IMG/VR virus record: IMGVR_UViG_3300044974_000662
Location: 1-37,125 of that record
Length of the DNA stretch: 37,125 nt
Origin: a virus
Strand: one strand, 5' to 3'
In this document: positions 1 to 5,653 of the stretch, piece by piece
Layout: the number at the start of each line of letters is the position of its first letter
Numbering within the stretch: the stretch's first letter is position 1
Program-made: the position numbers and the translations under genes
The notes under the pieces: model-generated
Databases searched by the model: none
The model's input: only the letters and a program-made list of their open reading frames with translations
What the model was told of the DNA's origin: nothing

Positions 1-231
1 CCGTTTGAAATGCGCCGCCGGTTCAAAATGCAGAGCGGGCGGCTTGAGTGTTTTAACCACCGAGCCCGAGCGCAAATTTGTTGCTGCACGGGACCGCACG
101 AGCACCGGCAACTGCGGGCGTGGTTTCTGTCAGACGAGGCACAGAGCTTTTGCGACCTGATCGGCTGCACCCTCGACCCCGCCGAAATTTTCGCCAGCAC
201 CATAAAACACCACAGCGGAGGAAAACAATGA
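1..231 (+). CDS. Hypothetical early protein, 5'-truncated by the window edge
   Basis: The open frame enters from the left edge and stops at 231. It is the diverged homologue of the complete 140-aa protein at 33945-34367: both share PFEMRRRFKMQ near the middle, a Cys-rich CCTGPHEHRQLRAWF stretch and DLIGC near the C-terminus. Roughly the first 64 residues are missing here. The conserved Cys and His residues (C-C-x4-H-x-H) could bind a metal, but I recognise no family. The next gene starts at 228, so stop and start overlap, as in the right-hand copy. Confidence 0.75.
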   Translation, partial: PFEMRRRFKMQSGRLECFNHRARAQICCCTGPHEHRQLRAWFLSDEAQSFCDLIGCTLDPAEIFASTIKHHSGGKQ

Positions 232-410
232 GCAGCTACGAAATGGAAGTTGAAGATTTTCTGACGGACCTTAAGCGCAAGCTCGCGGTGGTTGAGCAGC
301 AAAACCAAGACCTGCGCGAAGTAAACAGCCGTTTGACTTTGGCACTCGACGAAGCGTTGGCCATCGCTCGCCGTTATCGCGGCGGCAACACCGAGGAGGA
401 AACACTTTGA
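228..410 (+). CDS. Small coiled-coil-like early protein (60 aa)
   Basis: A 60-residue, highly charged protein beginning MSSYEMEVEDFLTDLKRK. Heptad-like spacing (VVEQQNQDLREVNSRLTLALDEAL) suggests one long helix or coiled coil. The start is set by a good GGAGG Shine-Dalgarno about 6 bases upstream and by the matching start of the near-identical copy at 34364. Only the last few residues differ between copies (TEEETL against TEEHEL). Function unknown. It overlaps both neighbours by a few bases, so it is probably translationally coupled in the early operon. Confidence 0.8.
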   Translation: MSSYEMEVEDFLTDLKRKLAVVEQQNQDLREVNSRLTLALDEALAIARRYRGGNTEEETL

Positions 411-790
411 GCAATCTCGTAGAGGGAATGTTGGTCGGGTCAGTGGGCTTTGGGGAGTCCATCCAAGCTGGCCCGGCCAACTATTCTGCGGAAGACGCTA
501 TGGCTCGGAGCATCGTTCGGCTTGAGTGCGAGGCCGAGGAGTTGAAGGCTAGCCTGGCAATGGGCGAGGCCGAGCGCGACTTGCTGCGGGCTCAAGTCAG
601 GACGGGCGAGGGTTTGTTTACCGCGCTGCTCAAAACCATTGGCCAACTCCGAGAAGAAAAGGCTGAGTTGCTTGTTAAGGTGGTCAACCTACAAGGGCGC
701 AGCCGGCGCGCAACGCTTGACGAAATATCTGAGTCGGTCCGCGAGAAGTATGACCCCGAATACGAATTTGGAGGCCGCGAGGATGAGTAG
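407..790 (+). CDS. Hypothetical early protein with central coiled coil (127 aa), TTG start
   Basis: The start is TTG, overlapping the previous stop as TTGA; the copy at 34543 has the same arrangement. The N-terminus (LVEGMLVGSVGFGESIQAG) and C-terminus (SVREKYDPEYEFGG) are conserved between copies. The centre is Glu/Leu/Arg-rich, predicted helical, and about 30 residues longer here than in the right copy (97 aa). The length change sits in the coiled-coil segment, where indels are tolerated. Function unknown; no catalytic motif seen. Confidence 0.75.
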   Translation: MSNLVEGMLVGSVGFGESIQAGPANYSAEDAMARSIVRLECEAEELKASLAMGEAERDLLRAQVRTGEGLFTALLKTIGQLREEKAELLVKVVNLQGRSRRATLDEISESVREKYDPEYEFGGREDE

Positions 791-1184
791 CATGAGCCGC
801 AACAAGGGCGCACGCGGCGAACGCGAGGTGGCCGATCTAATCAAGGACGCCAGCGGCGGCGTCTTTGCCGCTCAACGTGGCTGCCAGCACGCAGGACGCT
901 TTGCCATTGGCGTGGCCTCGCCTGATGTGCTGACTGACTTACCTCTGCACCTTGAGGTTAAGCGCACGGAGAAGCCCGCCGTCAAAGCAGCCTGGGCGCA
1001 GGCGCTGGCAGACGCCGGCATTGAGAAAGAACCCTGCGTGGCAATCCGCTGGAACGGCGGCGAATGGTTGGGCCTTGTACGACTCTCGCACCTTGTCGCG
1101 GCCTTGGCCGAAATCTCGCGCCTCAAGACAACACTTTCGCAGTTGGAGAAACGGTTAAAGGAAATCGCTGACTCAACTGCTTAA
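783..1184 (+). CDS. Putative Holliday-junction resolvase / PD-(D/E)XK-type nuclease (133 aa)
   Basis: The N-terminus SRNKGARGEREVADLI, followed by a Gly-rich stretch, SPDVLTDLPLHLEVKRTEK and a C-terminal helix, fits the fold of small phage resolvase-like nucleases: E in GEREV, D in SPDVL and ExK in LEVKR are the likely metal and catalytic residues. I chose ATG 783, which overlaps the upstream stop by 8 bases and matches the start of the copy at 34829. The two copies are almost identical. By family knowledge such enzymes resolve recombination or replication intermediates before packaging. The last 30 residues (ISRLKTTLSQLEKRLKEIA) look like a coiled coil. The call rests on motifs only. Confidence 0.7.
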   Translation: MSSMSRNKGARGEREVADLIKDASGGVFAAQRGCQHAGRFAIGVASPDVLTDLPLHLEVKRTEKPAVKAAWAQALADAGIEKEPCVAIRWNGGEWLGLVRLSHLVAALAEISRLKTTLSQLEKRLKEIADSTA

Positions 1185-1196
1185 CACAAAAAAAGA

Positions 1197-1222
1197 CCCG
1201 CCGAGGCTGGAACCTCGACGGG
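1197..1222. promoter_or_regulatory. Conserved GC-rich hairpin in the leader before the recombination module
   Basis: CCCGCCGAGG, loop CTGGAA, CCTCGACGGG form a ten-pair stem with one C/A mismatch. It is preceded by seven A residues and is not followed by a T tract on the + strand, so as a terminator it would work on the minus strand. The + strand gene starts 15 bases downstream. The same hairpin is conserved at 35243-35268 even though the following genes are unrelated, making it the exact left boundary of the exchanged cassette. It may be a leader structure, an attenuator or a recombination foothold. Confidence 0.6.
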
Positions 1223-1237
1223 CGATTAACACACACA

Positions 1238-2164
1238 ATGGAATCGACTCAATTAAGCGTGTCAAGTGGCACAAATACAGTGGCAGCCTATCATCGGCAA
1301 GCCACAGACGTGGCCGGTGTCTGCAAGGACATCGTGCATCAAACGGCACAGAGCATCGGTGGGCGCAAATACGTCCGTGTTGAAGGCTGGCAGGCTATCG
1401 CTACCGCGCACGGCTGCGTGGCCTCGGCCCGAGACGTGGAGAAGATCGAGGGCGGCTGGCGCGCAATCGGTGAAGTCAGGCGCATGGACACCGGCAGCGT
1501 CATCGCCACTGCCGAGGGCTTTCTCGGAACCGACGAGCCCGTCTGGGCCAAGCGGCCCGAATACGCCAAGCGCGCAATGGCGCAGACTAGGGCAATCAGC
1601 CGCGCCTGCCGCTCGGCCTTTGCTCATGTGGTGGTGCTGATCGGTGGAGGCCTGGAGACAACGCCCGCCGAGGAAGTTCCAGCGGAAGGCTTCAGCGACA
1701 GCCCGCGCCCTGCGCCGTCACCGCGCCAAGTCCCGCGACTTGCCGAGGAGATCATCGACGTGGTGGCCGAGCGGGTAGAACCCAAAGCACCCATCCGCAA
1801 AAAGCAGCCAGTGGCGGCAATGGACGAGGGAGCAGATTGGACAACGGCTCGCTTCATCAAGGGCAACCGCCAAGACAAGACGAGCAAGGCTGGGAAGAGC
1901 TACACCCAGTGGGGCGTATTCGTAGAGATTGACGGCGCAGAAAAGGCCGAATGGCTCAACACCATTGACCGCGACCTTGGCGCAACCGTGGACGCGCTGG
2001 AGGCAGGGGAAAACGTGTTGCTGCAAGTCAAGACTGATGACTACGGGCGCAAGCTCGGGGCGATTCGGACGGCGGATGTGCCGACCAAGCATGAGGAGAA
2101 GGCTTCAGACAAAGACATCGAGTGGGGCAAGGGCGGCTCCGATGACTCCAGCATACCTTTTTGA
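1238..2164 (+). CDS. Putative ssDNA annealing/binding fusion protein (308 aa)
   Basis: The N-terminal about 150 residues hold KYVRVEGWQAIATAHG and YAKRAMAQTRAISRACRSAFA, a pattern I associate with an uncharacterised phage family often found where recombinases sit. After a Pro-rich linker, residues about 200-290 (from TTARFIKGNRQDKT to LGAIRTADV) look like a single small beta-rich, OB-like domain. The protein ends DDSSIPF, like the acidic tip of single-strand binding proteins. In the right-hand copy the same place is held by an ERF protein plus a separate SSB-like protein. I infer this one protein combines both roles. It lies directly before a nuclease module. The N-domain function is not proven. 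Confidence 0.6.
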   Translation: MESTQLSVSSGTNTVAAYHRQATDVAGVCKDIVHQTAQSIGGRKYVRVEGWQAIATAHGCVASARDVEKIEGGWRAIGEVRRMDTGSVIATAEGFLGTDEPVWAKRPEYAKRAMAQTRAISRACRSAFAHVVVLIGGGLETTPAEEVPAEGFSDSPRPAPSPRQVPRLAEEIIDVVAERVEPKAPIRKKQPVAAMDEGADWTTARFIKGNRQDKTSKAGKSYTQWGVFVEIDGAEKAEWLNTIDRDLGATVDALEAGENVLLQVKTDDYGRKLGAIRTADVPTKHEEKASDKDIEWGKGGSDDSSIPF

Positions 2165-2180
2165 CAAGGGAGCATAAGAG

Positions 2181-2651
2181 ATGAAGACCTGTTTCAAATG
2201 CGGTCAGAGCAAGCCGCTTAACGAGTTCTATGCTCACCCACGGTGCCGCCAAGGCACTCTAAACAAGTGCAAGGAATGCGCCAAGATTGACGCTGGGCTG
2301 CACTACCAAAAGCAGATGCAAGACCCAGCGTGGATTGCCAAGGAGCGTGAGCGTCAGCGCATTAAACAGCGCGCTCGCCGCGCCGCCGGCAAACAATCGC
2401 CAGCCAAGCCCGAAAGCAAAAACGCTTGGCGCAAACGCAATCCGCAAAAGTCGCGGGCGCAGATCCGTGTTGGCCATGCCGTCCGCAAAGGAGCATTGCT
2501 TCGCCAGCCTTGCGAAGTGTGCGGCAGTGTTACTGCCCAAGCGCACCACGATGACTACGACCGCCCGCTTGATGTGCGTTGGCTATGCACAAAACACCAC
2601 GCAGAGCACCACGTTCGTGTGCGGCTCATGGAACTGGGGGTGGCAGCATGA
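2181..2651 (+). CDS. HNH-type zinc-binding endonuclease-like protein (156 aa)
   Basis: Two Cys pairs at the N-terminus (CFKCG and CKECAK) form a zinc knuckle. The C-terminal CEVCGS, AHHDDYDRPLDVRWLC and HHAEHH are the hallmarks of a widespread phage HNH/zinc-ribbon family related to homing endonucleases. The middle is Arg/Lys-rich, suiting DNA contact. An SD-like AGGGAG precedes the ATG. The gene is absent from the right-hand allele and lies inside the exchanged cassette, which fits a mobile nuclease. Its stop overlaps the next ATG as ATGA. Nicking or cleavage activity is inferred from the motif. Confidence 0.75.
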   Translation: MKTCFKCGQSKPLNEFYAHPRCRQGTLNKCKECAKIDAGLHYQKQMQDPAWIAKERERQRIKQRARRAAGKQSPAKPESKNAWRKRNPQKSRAQIRVGHAVRKGALLRQPCEVCGSVTAQAHHDDYDRPLDVRWLCTKHHAEHHVRVRLMELGVAA

Positions 2652-3463
2652 GCAACCTCACAGGCATCCACTACGATATGCCCGAGGCCGATTACCGCTC
2701 GGCCCCGGCGATTGCTGGAAGTGACGCAAAACACATCCTGCCGCCCAAAACGCCCGCGCACTACGCGGCCCACATGGCAGGGGAAACCAAGCGCGAGCCA
2801 AGCAAGGCAATGCTCCTTGGCACGATGGCCCACCTTGCCGTTCTTGAGCCTAGCAAGCTCGACACGGCCTTTGTTGAGCGGCCCGAGGGCATTGACCTTC
2901 GGACCAAGCTCGGAAAGGAGTGGCGCGAGTCTGTCGGCGCAATGCCTGTGCTCGACCAGGACGAGGCTAGGGCCGTGCGGGGAATACGAGACAGTATCGC
3001 CGCAAACAAAGCGGCAAGGGAATTGCTCGCTGGCACAAAAAGCGAAGTGTCGGTCTTTGGCGACTCGCGCAGCGGGCTGGCAATCAAAGGCCGCGTGGAC
3101 GCGATGAAGGAAGGTGTCCTTGTGGACGTTAAGACCACAAGTGCGGGAGCGGACGCCAATGCGTTTTCGCGTCAGAGCTTCGCCCTCAACTACCACGTTT
3201 CGGCGGCTTGGTATTACTACCTTGCCACGCTCAACGATATGCCACCCAAGGCGTTTTACTGGATTGCCGTGGAAGTCGCACCGCCTTATGCGGTGGCCGT
3301 TTACGAAATTCACACTCAGGCGTTGCAGCTTGGCTTTCGCCAGATGACCGAGGCGTTGGAGCTTATCGCCCGCTGCGAGGACGAGGGCAACTGGCCTGGC
3401 TACGGCGACGAGGTGCAGACGCTCAACTTGCCCGCGTGGGCTTATGGGAAGGGGGCGGCATGA
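2648..3463 (+). CDS. RecE-like PD-(D/E)XK exonuclease (271 aa)
   Basis: The sequence follows the phage RecE/exonuclease VIII C-terminal nuclease family: an N-terminal Y-x-x-A-x-A-I-A-G-S-D motif, LGTMAHLAVLEP (the conserved His/Glu region), then KGRVDAM and LVDVKTTSAGAD, which supply the catalytic D and D-x-K, and finally NYHVSAAWYYYL (QxxxY-like). Such enzymes degrade one strand to make ssDNA for an annealing protein, and the annealing candidate lies just upstream. Start ATG overlaps the HNH stop. The right-hand copy (36130-36972) has an unrelated first 20 residues, so one allele boundary falls near AIAGSDAKHIL. Confidence 0.85.
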   Translation: MSNLTGIHYDMPEADYRSAPAIAGSDAKHILPPKTPAHYAAHMAGETKREPSKAMLLGTMAHLAVLEPSKLDTAFVERPEGIDLRTKLGKEWRESVGAMPVLDQDEARAVRGIRDSIAANKAARELLAGTKSEVSVFGDSRSGLAIKGRVDAMKEGVLVDVKTTSAGADANAFSRQSFALNYHVSAAWYYYLATLNDMPPKAFYWIAVEVAPPYAVAVYEIHTQALQLGFRQMTEALELIARCEDEGNWPGYGDEVQTLNLPAWAYGKGAA

Positions 3464-3717
3464 CCTGGCAACCCGAACTTATGTTTGGTGCGGAGCCAGA
3501 GACAAACCGCCGGCCAACACAAGCAGGGCGCATCCTTGAGTATTTGCGCGCAGGGAACCAGATCACGGCCTTGGAGGCGTTGGACGCCTTCGGTTGCTTC
3601 CGCCTGGCCGCTCGCATCCATGAGTTGCGGCGGGATGGGTGGGGAATTCAAGAGCGCACCGTGGAGACGCGGGGAGGCAAGAAGGTCGCAGAGTATTTTA
3701 TTGGAGGCGTGGCGTGA
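3460..3717 (+). CDS. Small winged-helix-like DNA-binding protein (85 aa)
   Basis: Begins MTWQPELMFGAEPETN. TQAGRILEYLRAGNQITALEALDAFG followed by LAARIHELRRDGWGI and a beta-rich tail (RTVETRGGKKVAEYFI) is the pattern of short phage winged helix-turn-helix proteins. ATG overlaps the exonuclease stop (ATGA), and the stop abuts the methyltransferase ATG. A second allele starts at 36969 and is cut by the window end. A regulatory or replication-accessory role is inferred from the fold only. Confidence 0.7.
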   Translation: MTWQPELMFGAEPETNRRPTQAGRILEYLRAGNQITALEALDAFGCFRLAARIHELRRDGWGIQERTVETRGGKKVAEYFIGGVA

Positions 3718-4905
3718 ATGATCTGTGCTTTCAACGCAAACGCAAGGGCCGACGAGTTGCCGCACCGAGAGCGGAACGTGGCGCTGAACGACGGGCTGAC
3801 TGTTCGCCAGCGTGCGGCAGTAGCGGGGGGGGGGATGGCCGTCCGCAGACTCACACCGCGAGAGTGCGAGCGATTACAGGGTTTTCCCGACGATCACACG
3901 CTCATCCCGTGGCGCGGAAAGTCGCCGCAGGACTGCCCGGATGGGCCGCGCTACAAGGCGCTGGGCAACAGCATGGCCGTCCCCTGCATGGCGTGGATTG
4001 GCAAGCGCATCGCCGCGCAGCACAAGCAGGGCGTGCGCTACCTCTCCGTATGCAGCGGGATCGAAGCGGCCTCGGTCGCATGGGAGCCGCTCGGCTGGGA
4101 GCCTGCGGCCTTTGCCGAGGTGGAGAAGTTTCCGAGCGCGGTCTTGGCGCATCACTGGCCGCAAGTGCCGAACTTGGGGGATATGACGCGCCATGAATCT
4201 TGGAACTTGGGAACAATCAACCTTCTGGTCGGAGGAACGCCTTGCCAATCCTTTAGTGTCGCAGGACTCCGCAAAGGACTCCACGACCCGCGAGGTGGAC
4301 TCATGCTTAAATTTCTTGAGATCGCTCAACGTCAGCGGCCTCAATGGATTGTCTGGGAAAACGTCCCCGGCGTCCTGTCATCAGACGGAGGAAGGGATTT
4401 TGGAGCCTTCCTCGGGGCGCTGGGGGACTTGGGGTATGGGTGGGCCTACCGGGTGCTTGACGCACAATGGTGCGGAGTGGCCCAGAGACGCCGCCGTGTG
4501 TTCGTTGTCGGATGTGCTGGAGACGGGGCCGCTGCCGCAACGGTTCTATTTGAGTCAGAAAGCGTGTGCCGGAATCCTGCGCCGAGCAGAGAAAAGGGGC
4601 AAGGAGTTGCCGCATTTACTCCGTCAAGCATTGCAAGCTACCGCGCAGGCTACGGAACACTGCGAGCCAATGGTGGCGACAACGGGGGGGGGAGCGAAGT
4701 GTTAGTCACTGCCGACACGGTGGGCGCATTAACAGATGGCGCGCACCAGGGGGGGGGCTTAACGGCCAAGATGCCTACACAGGCCGCATATTTGCCTGCG
4801 CTCGCCAACCCGCTGACTGCGCGGATGGGCAAGGGGATCAACACGACCTTGGACGAGGGGCAGACGCCGATTGTGTGCCAGAAAGGAAACACTAATGCCA
4901 AATAG
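3718..4905 (+). CDS. Circularly permuted cytosine-C5 DNA methyltransferase (395 aa)
   Basis: All hallmarks of a C5 methyltransferase are present but in rotated order. Motifs IX/X, normally C-terminal, come first: RRLTPRECERLQGFPD at residues 43-58 and KALGNSMAVP at 80-89. Then come motif I (LSVCSGIEAASVAWEPLGW, 109-127), motif IV with catalytic Cys176 (GGTPCQSFSVAG, 172-183), motif VI (WENVPGV, 213-219) and motif VIII (QRRRRVFVVG, 256-265). The variable target-recognition part is last. M.BssHII is, as I recall, a known permuted example. The gene carries G tracts of 10, 9 and 9 bases. An alternative start at 3835 lies directly after the first tract. The stop overlaps the next gene. Likely role: protecting phage DNA from host restriction. 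Confidence 0.85.
   Translation: MICAFNANARADELPHRERNVALNDGLTVRQRAAVAGGGMAVRRLTPRECERLQGFPDDHTLIPWRGKSPQDCPDGPRYKALGNSMAVPCMAWIGKRIAAQHKQGVRYLSVCSGIEAASVAWEPLGWEPAAFAEVEKFPSAVLAHHWPQVPNLGDMTRHESWNLGTINLLVGGTPCQSFSVAGLRKGLHDPRGGLMLKFLEIAQRQRPQWIVWENVPGVLSSDGGRDFGAFLGALGDLGYGWAYRVLDAQWCGVAQRRRRVFVVGCAGDGAAAATVLFESESVCRNPAPSREKGQGVAAFTPSSIASYRAGYGTLRANGGDNGGGSEVLVTADTVGALTDGAHQGGGLTAKMPTQAAYLPALANPLTARMGKGINTTLDEGQTPIVCQKGNTNAK
3825..3834 (+). repeat. Homopolymer tract of 10 G
   Basis: Ten consecutive G residues at codons 36-39 of the methyltransferase, immediately followed by an in-frame ATG at 3835. A tract this long is prone to slippage. Loss or gain of one base would put the upstream start out of frame, while translation from the ATG at 3835 would be unaffected. 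Confidence 0.95.
4193..4705 (+). CDS. Possible overprinted ORF inside the methyltransferase gene (170 aa, +1 frame)
   Basis: The +1 frame is open for 170 codons from an ATG. Its C-terminal half (AAVCSLSDVLETGPLPQRFY, LSQKACAGILRRAEKRGKELP) reads like a coherent helical protein. I recall very similar text in phage proteins annotated separately from methyltransferases, and the preceding EPSSGRWGTWGMGGPTGCLT is also familiar from them. The frame ends inside or just after the second G tract, where a one-base loss would let it run into the methyltransferase frame. I have no database check, so it could be a chance open frame in GC-rich DNA; this is a tentative overlapping gene. Confidence 0.35.
   Translation: MNLGTWEQSTFWSEERLANPLVSQDSAKDSTTREVDSCLNFLRSLNVSGLNGLSGKTSPASCHQTEEGILEPSSGRWGTWGMGGPTGCLTHNGAEWPRDAAVCSLSDVLETGPLPQRFYLSQKACAGILRRAEKRGKELPHLLRQALQATAQATEHCEPMVATTGGGAKC
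4684..4692 (+). repeat. Homopolymer tract of 9 G
   Basis: Nine G residues encode the Gly-Gly-Gly at residues 323-325 of the methyltransferase, in its variable region. One-base slippage would switch frames with the overlapping +1 ORF. Confidence 0.95.
4749..4757 (+). repeat. Homopolymer tract of 9 G
   Basis: Nine G residues at residues 344-347 of the methyltransferase. Before the tract the frame reads ALTDGAHQGGG. With ten G it would continue LNGQDAYTGRI, text I recognise from linear phage methyltransferases. As sequenced it reads LTAKMPTQAAYLPALANPLT, and the recognisable LTARMGKGINTTLDEGQTPI comes back further on. This suggests a past slip here compensated by a second indel near 4790. Confidence 0.9.
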
Positions 4906-5653
4906 AATCCTACGCGATTACACCGACAGCCTGTGCTTTGACGGCATCGGCGCGGAGGTCGAGCGGCTCTTTATACGCCTTTTGACCAAGGCCGATGACT
5001 ACGGACGCTTCCATGCCGATCCCCGGCTGGTCGCCTCGGCCTGCTTCCCGTTGGAGCAGGACATCGAGCCCAAGCAAGTCACCAAATGGCTCGATGAGCT
5101 TGAGCGGCGCGGCCTCATCCTGCGCTACGATGCGGAGGGAAAGCATTGCCTTTCAGTGATTAACTACGGCCAACGACTGCGAAATAGCCGCCTTAAATTC
5201 CCGCCGCCGGCTGACCAAGACCCCGAATGGCTGCCAACTCGCCGCGACTTGCCGCAACTCGCCGCAACTCGCCGCGACTTCCCGCCTGAATCCGAAACCG
5301 AAACCGAATCCCAAACCGAATCCCAAAAAGGGAAGCAGCGGGCGGCTGAAGCCGCTCCTCCGCTGCCGGTTTTGTTGGATACTGATGAGTTTCGGGCGGC
5401 TTGGAAGGATTACAGCGACTACCGCAAGCAGTGCAAGCTGCGCCGCCTCACTGCCATGAGCCTGCGCGACCAGTGGGCCGAAATGGAGGGCTGGGGCCAC
5501 GAGGTGGCCGTCGAGGCCGTCCGCACGACCATCCGCAAGGGATGGCAGGGGATTTTTAAGCCAAAGAACGGCACACACAACGGAACTAACGGAGCCGCAC
5601 CAGGCATCCGAGACAGAAAGGAACTACTCTATGACGGCACAGGCGATTGGTAA
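4895..5653 (+). CDS. Replication initiator-like protein with N-terminal winged helix (252 aa)
   Basis: I chose ATG 4895, which overlaps the methyltransferase stop and has AAAGGAAA upstream. Residues about 1-100 (SLCFDGIGAEVERLFIRLLTKADDYGRF, then LDELERRGLILRY) resemble the winged-helix region of phage replication organisers. A low-complexity centre encoded by tandem repeats (ESETETESQTESQ) follows, and then a C-terminal helical domain (EFRAAWKDYSDYRKQ to AVRTTIRKGWQGIF) typical of proteins that hand over to a helicase loader. The next gene is a DnaC-like ATPase, as in lambda O/P-type modules. The internal repeats may be the origin. Confidence 0.7.
   Translation: MPNRILRDYTDSLCFDGIGAEVERLFIRLLTKADDYGRFHADPRLVASACFPLEQDIEPKQVTKWLDELERRGLILRYDAEGKHCLSVINYGQRLRNSRLKFPPPADQDPEWLPTRRDLPQLAATRRDFPPESETETESQTESQKGKQRAAEAAPPLPVLLDTDEFRAAWKDYSDYRKQCKLRRLTAMSLRDQWAEMEGWGHEVAVEAVRTTIRKGWQGIFKPKNGTHNGTNGAAPGIRDRKELLYDGTGDW
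5236..5325 (+). repeat. Iteron-like tandem repeats inside the replication initiator; candidate origin
   Basis: Five consecutive 10-bp units at 5236-5285: AACTCGCCGC, GACTTGCCGC, AACTCGCCGC, AACTCGCCGC, GACTTCCCGC. They are followed by an A-rich repeat of GAAACC/GAATCC units to about 5325. Lambda carries its iterons and an adjacent AT-rich stretch inside the O gene, so a replication origin here is a reasonable inference. Simple codon-level repeat expansion in a linker is the alternative. Confidence 0.55.

Larger units (their letters stand above)
1..3619 (+). repeat. Left copy of a diverged terminal repeat (pairs with 34137-37125)
   Basis: Positions 1-1237 align with 34137-35285, and about 2700-3619 align with about 36200-37125, in the same orientation and gene order. 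Identity runs from moderate to perfect. The segment between (about 1238-2690 here, 35286-36190 there) is unrelated and holds different recombination genes. The last 127 bases of the window are identical to 3493-3619. I infer two strain alleles of one locus joined at the closure point of a circular genome; a true tandem duplication is the alternative. Confidence 0.9.

Noticed and set aside
1197-1222. + strand intrinsic terminator after the resolvase gene
   Set aside because: There is no T tract after the hairpin on the + strand; the A tract is upstream, so it would only work on the minus strand, where no gene reads into it.
2555-3313. 252-codon minus-strand frame opposite the exonuclease
   Set aside because: Shadow of the exonuclease frame; the exonuclease is conserved in two alleles and shows nuclease motifs, the antisense product shows none.
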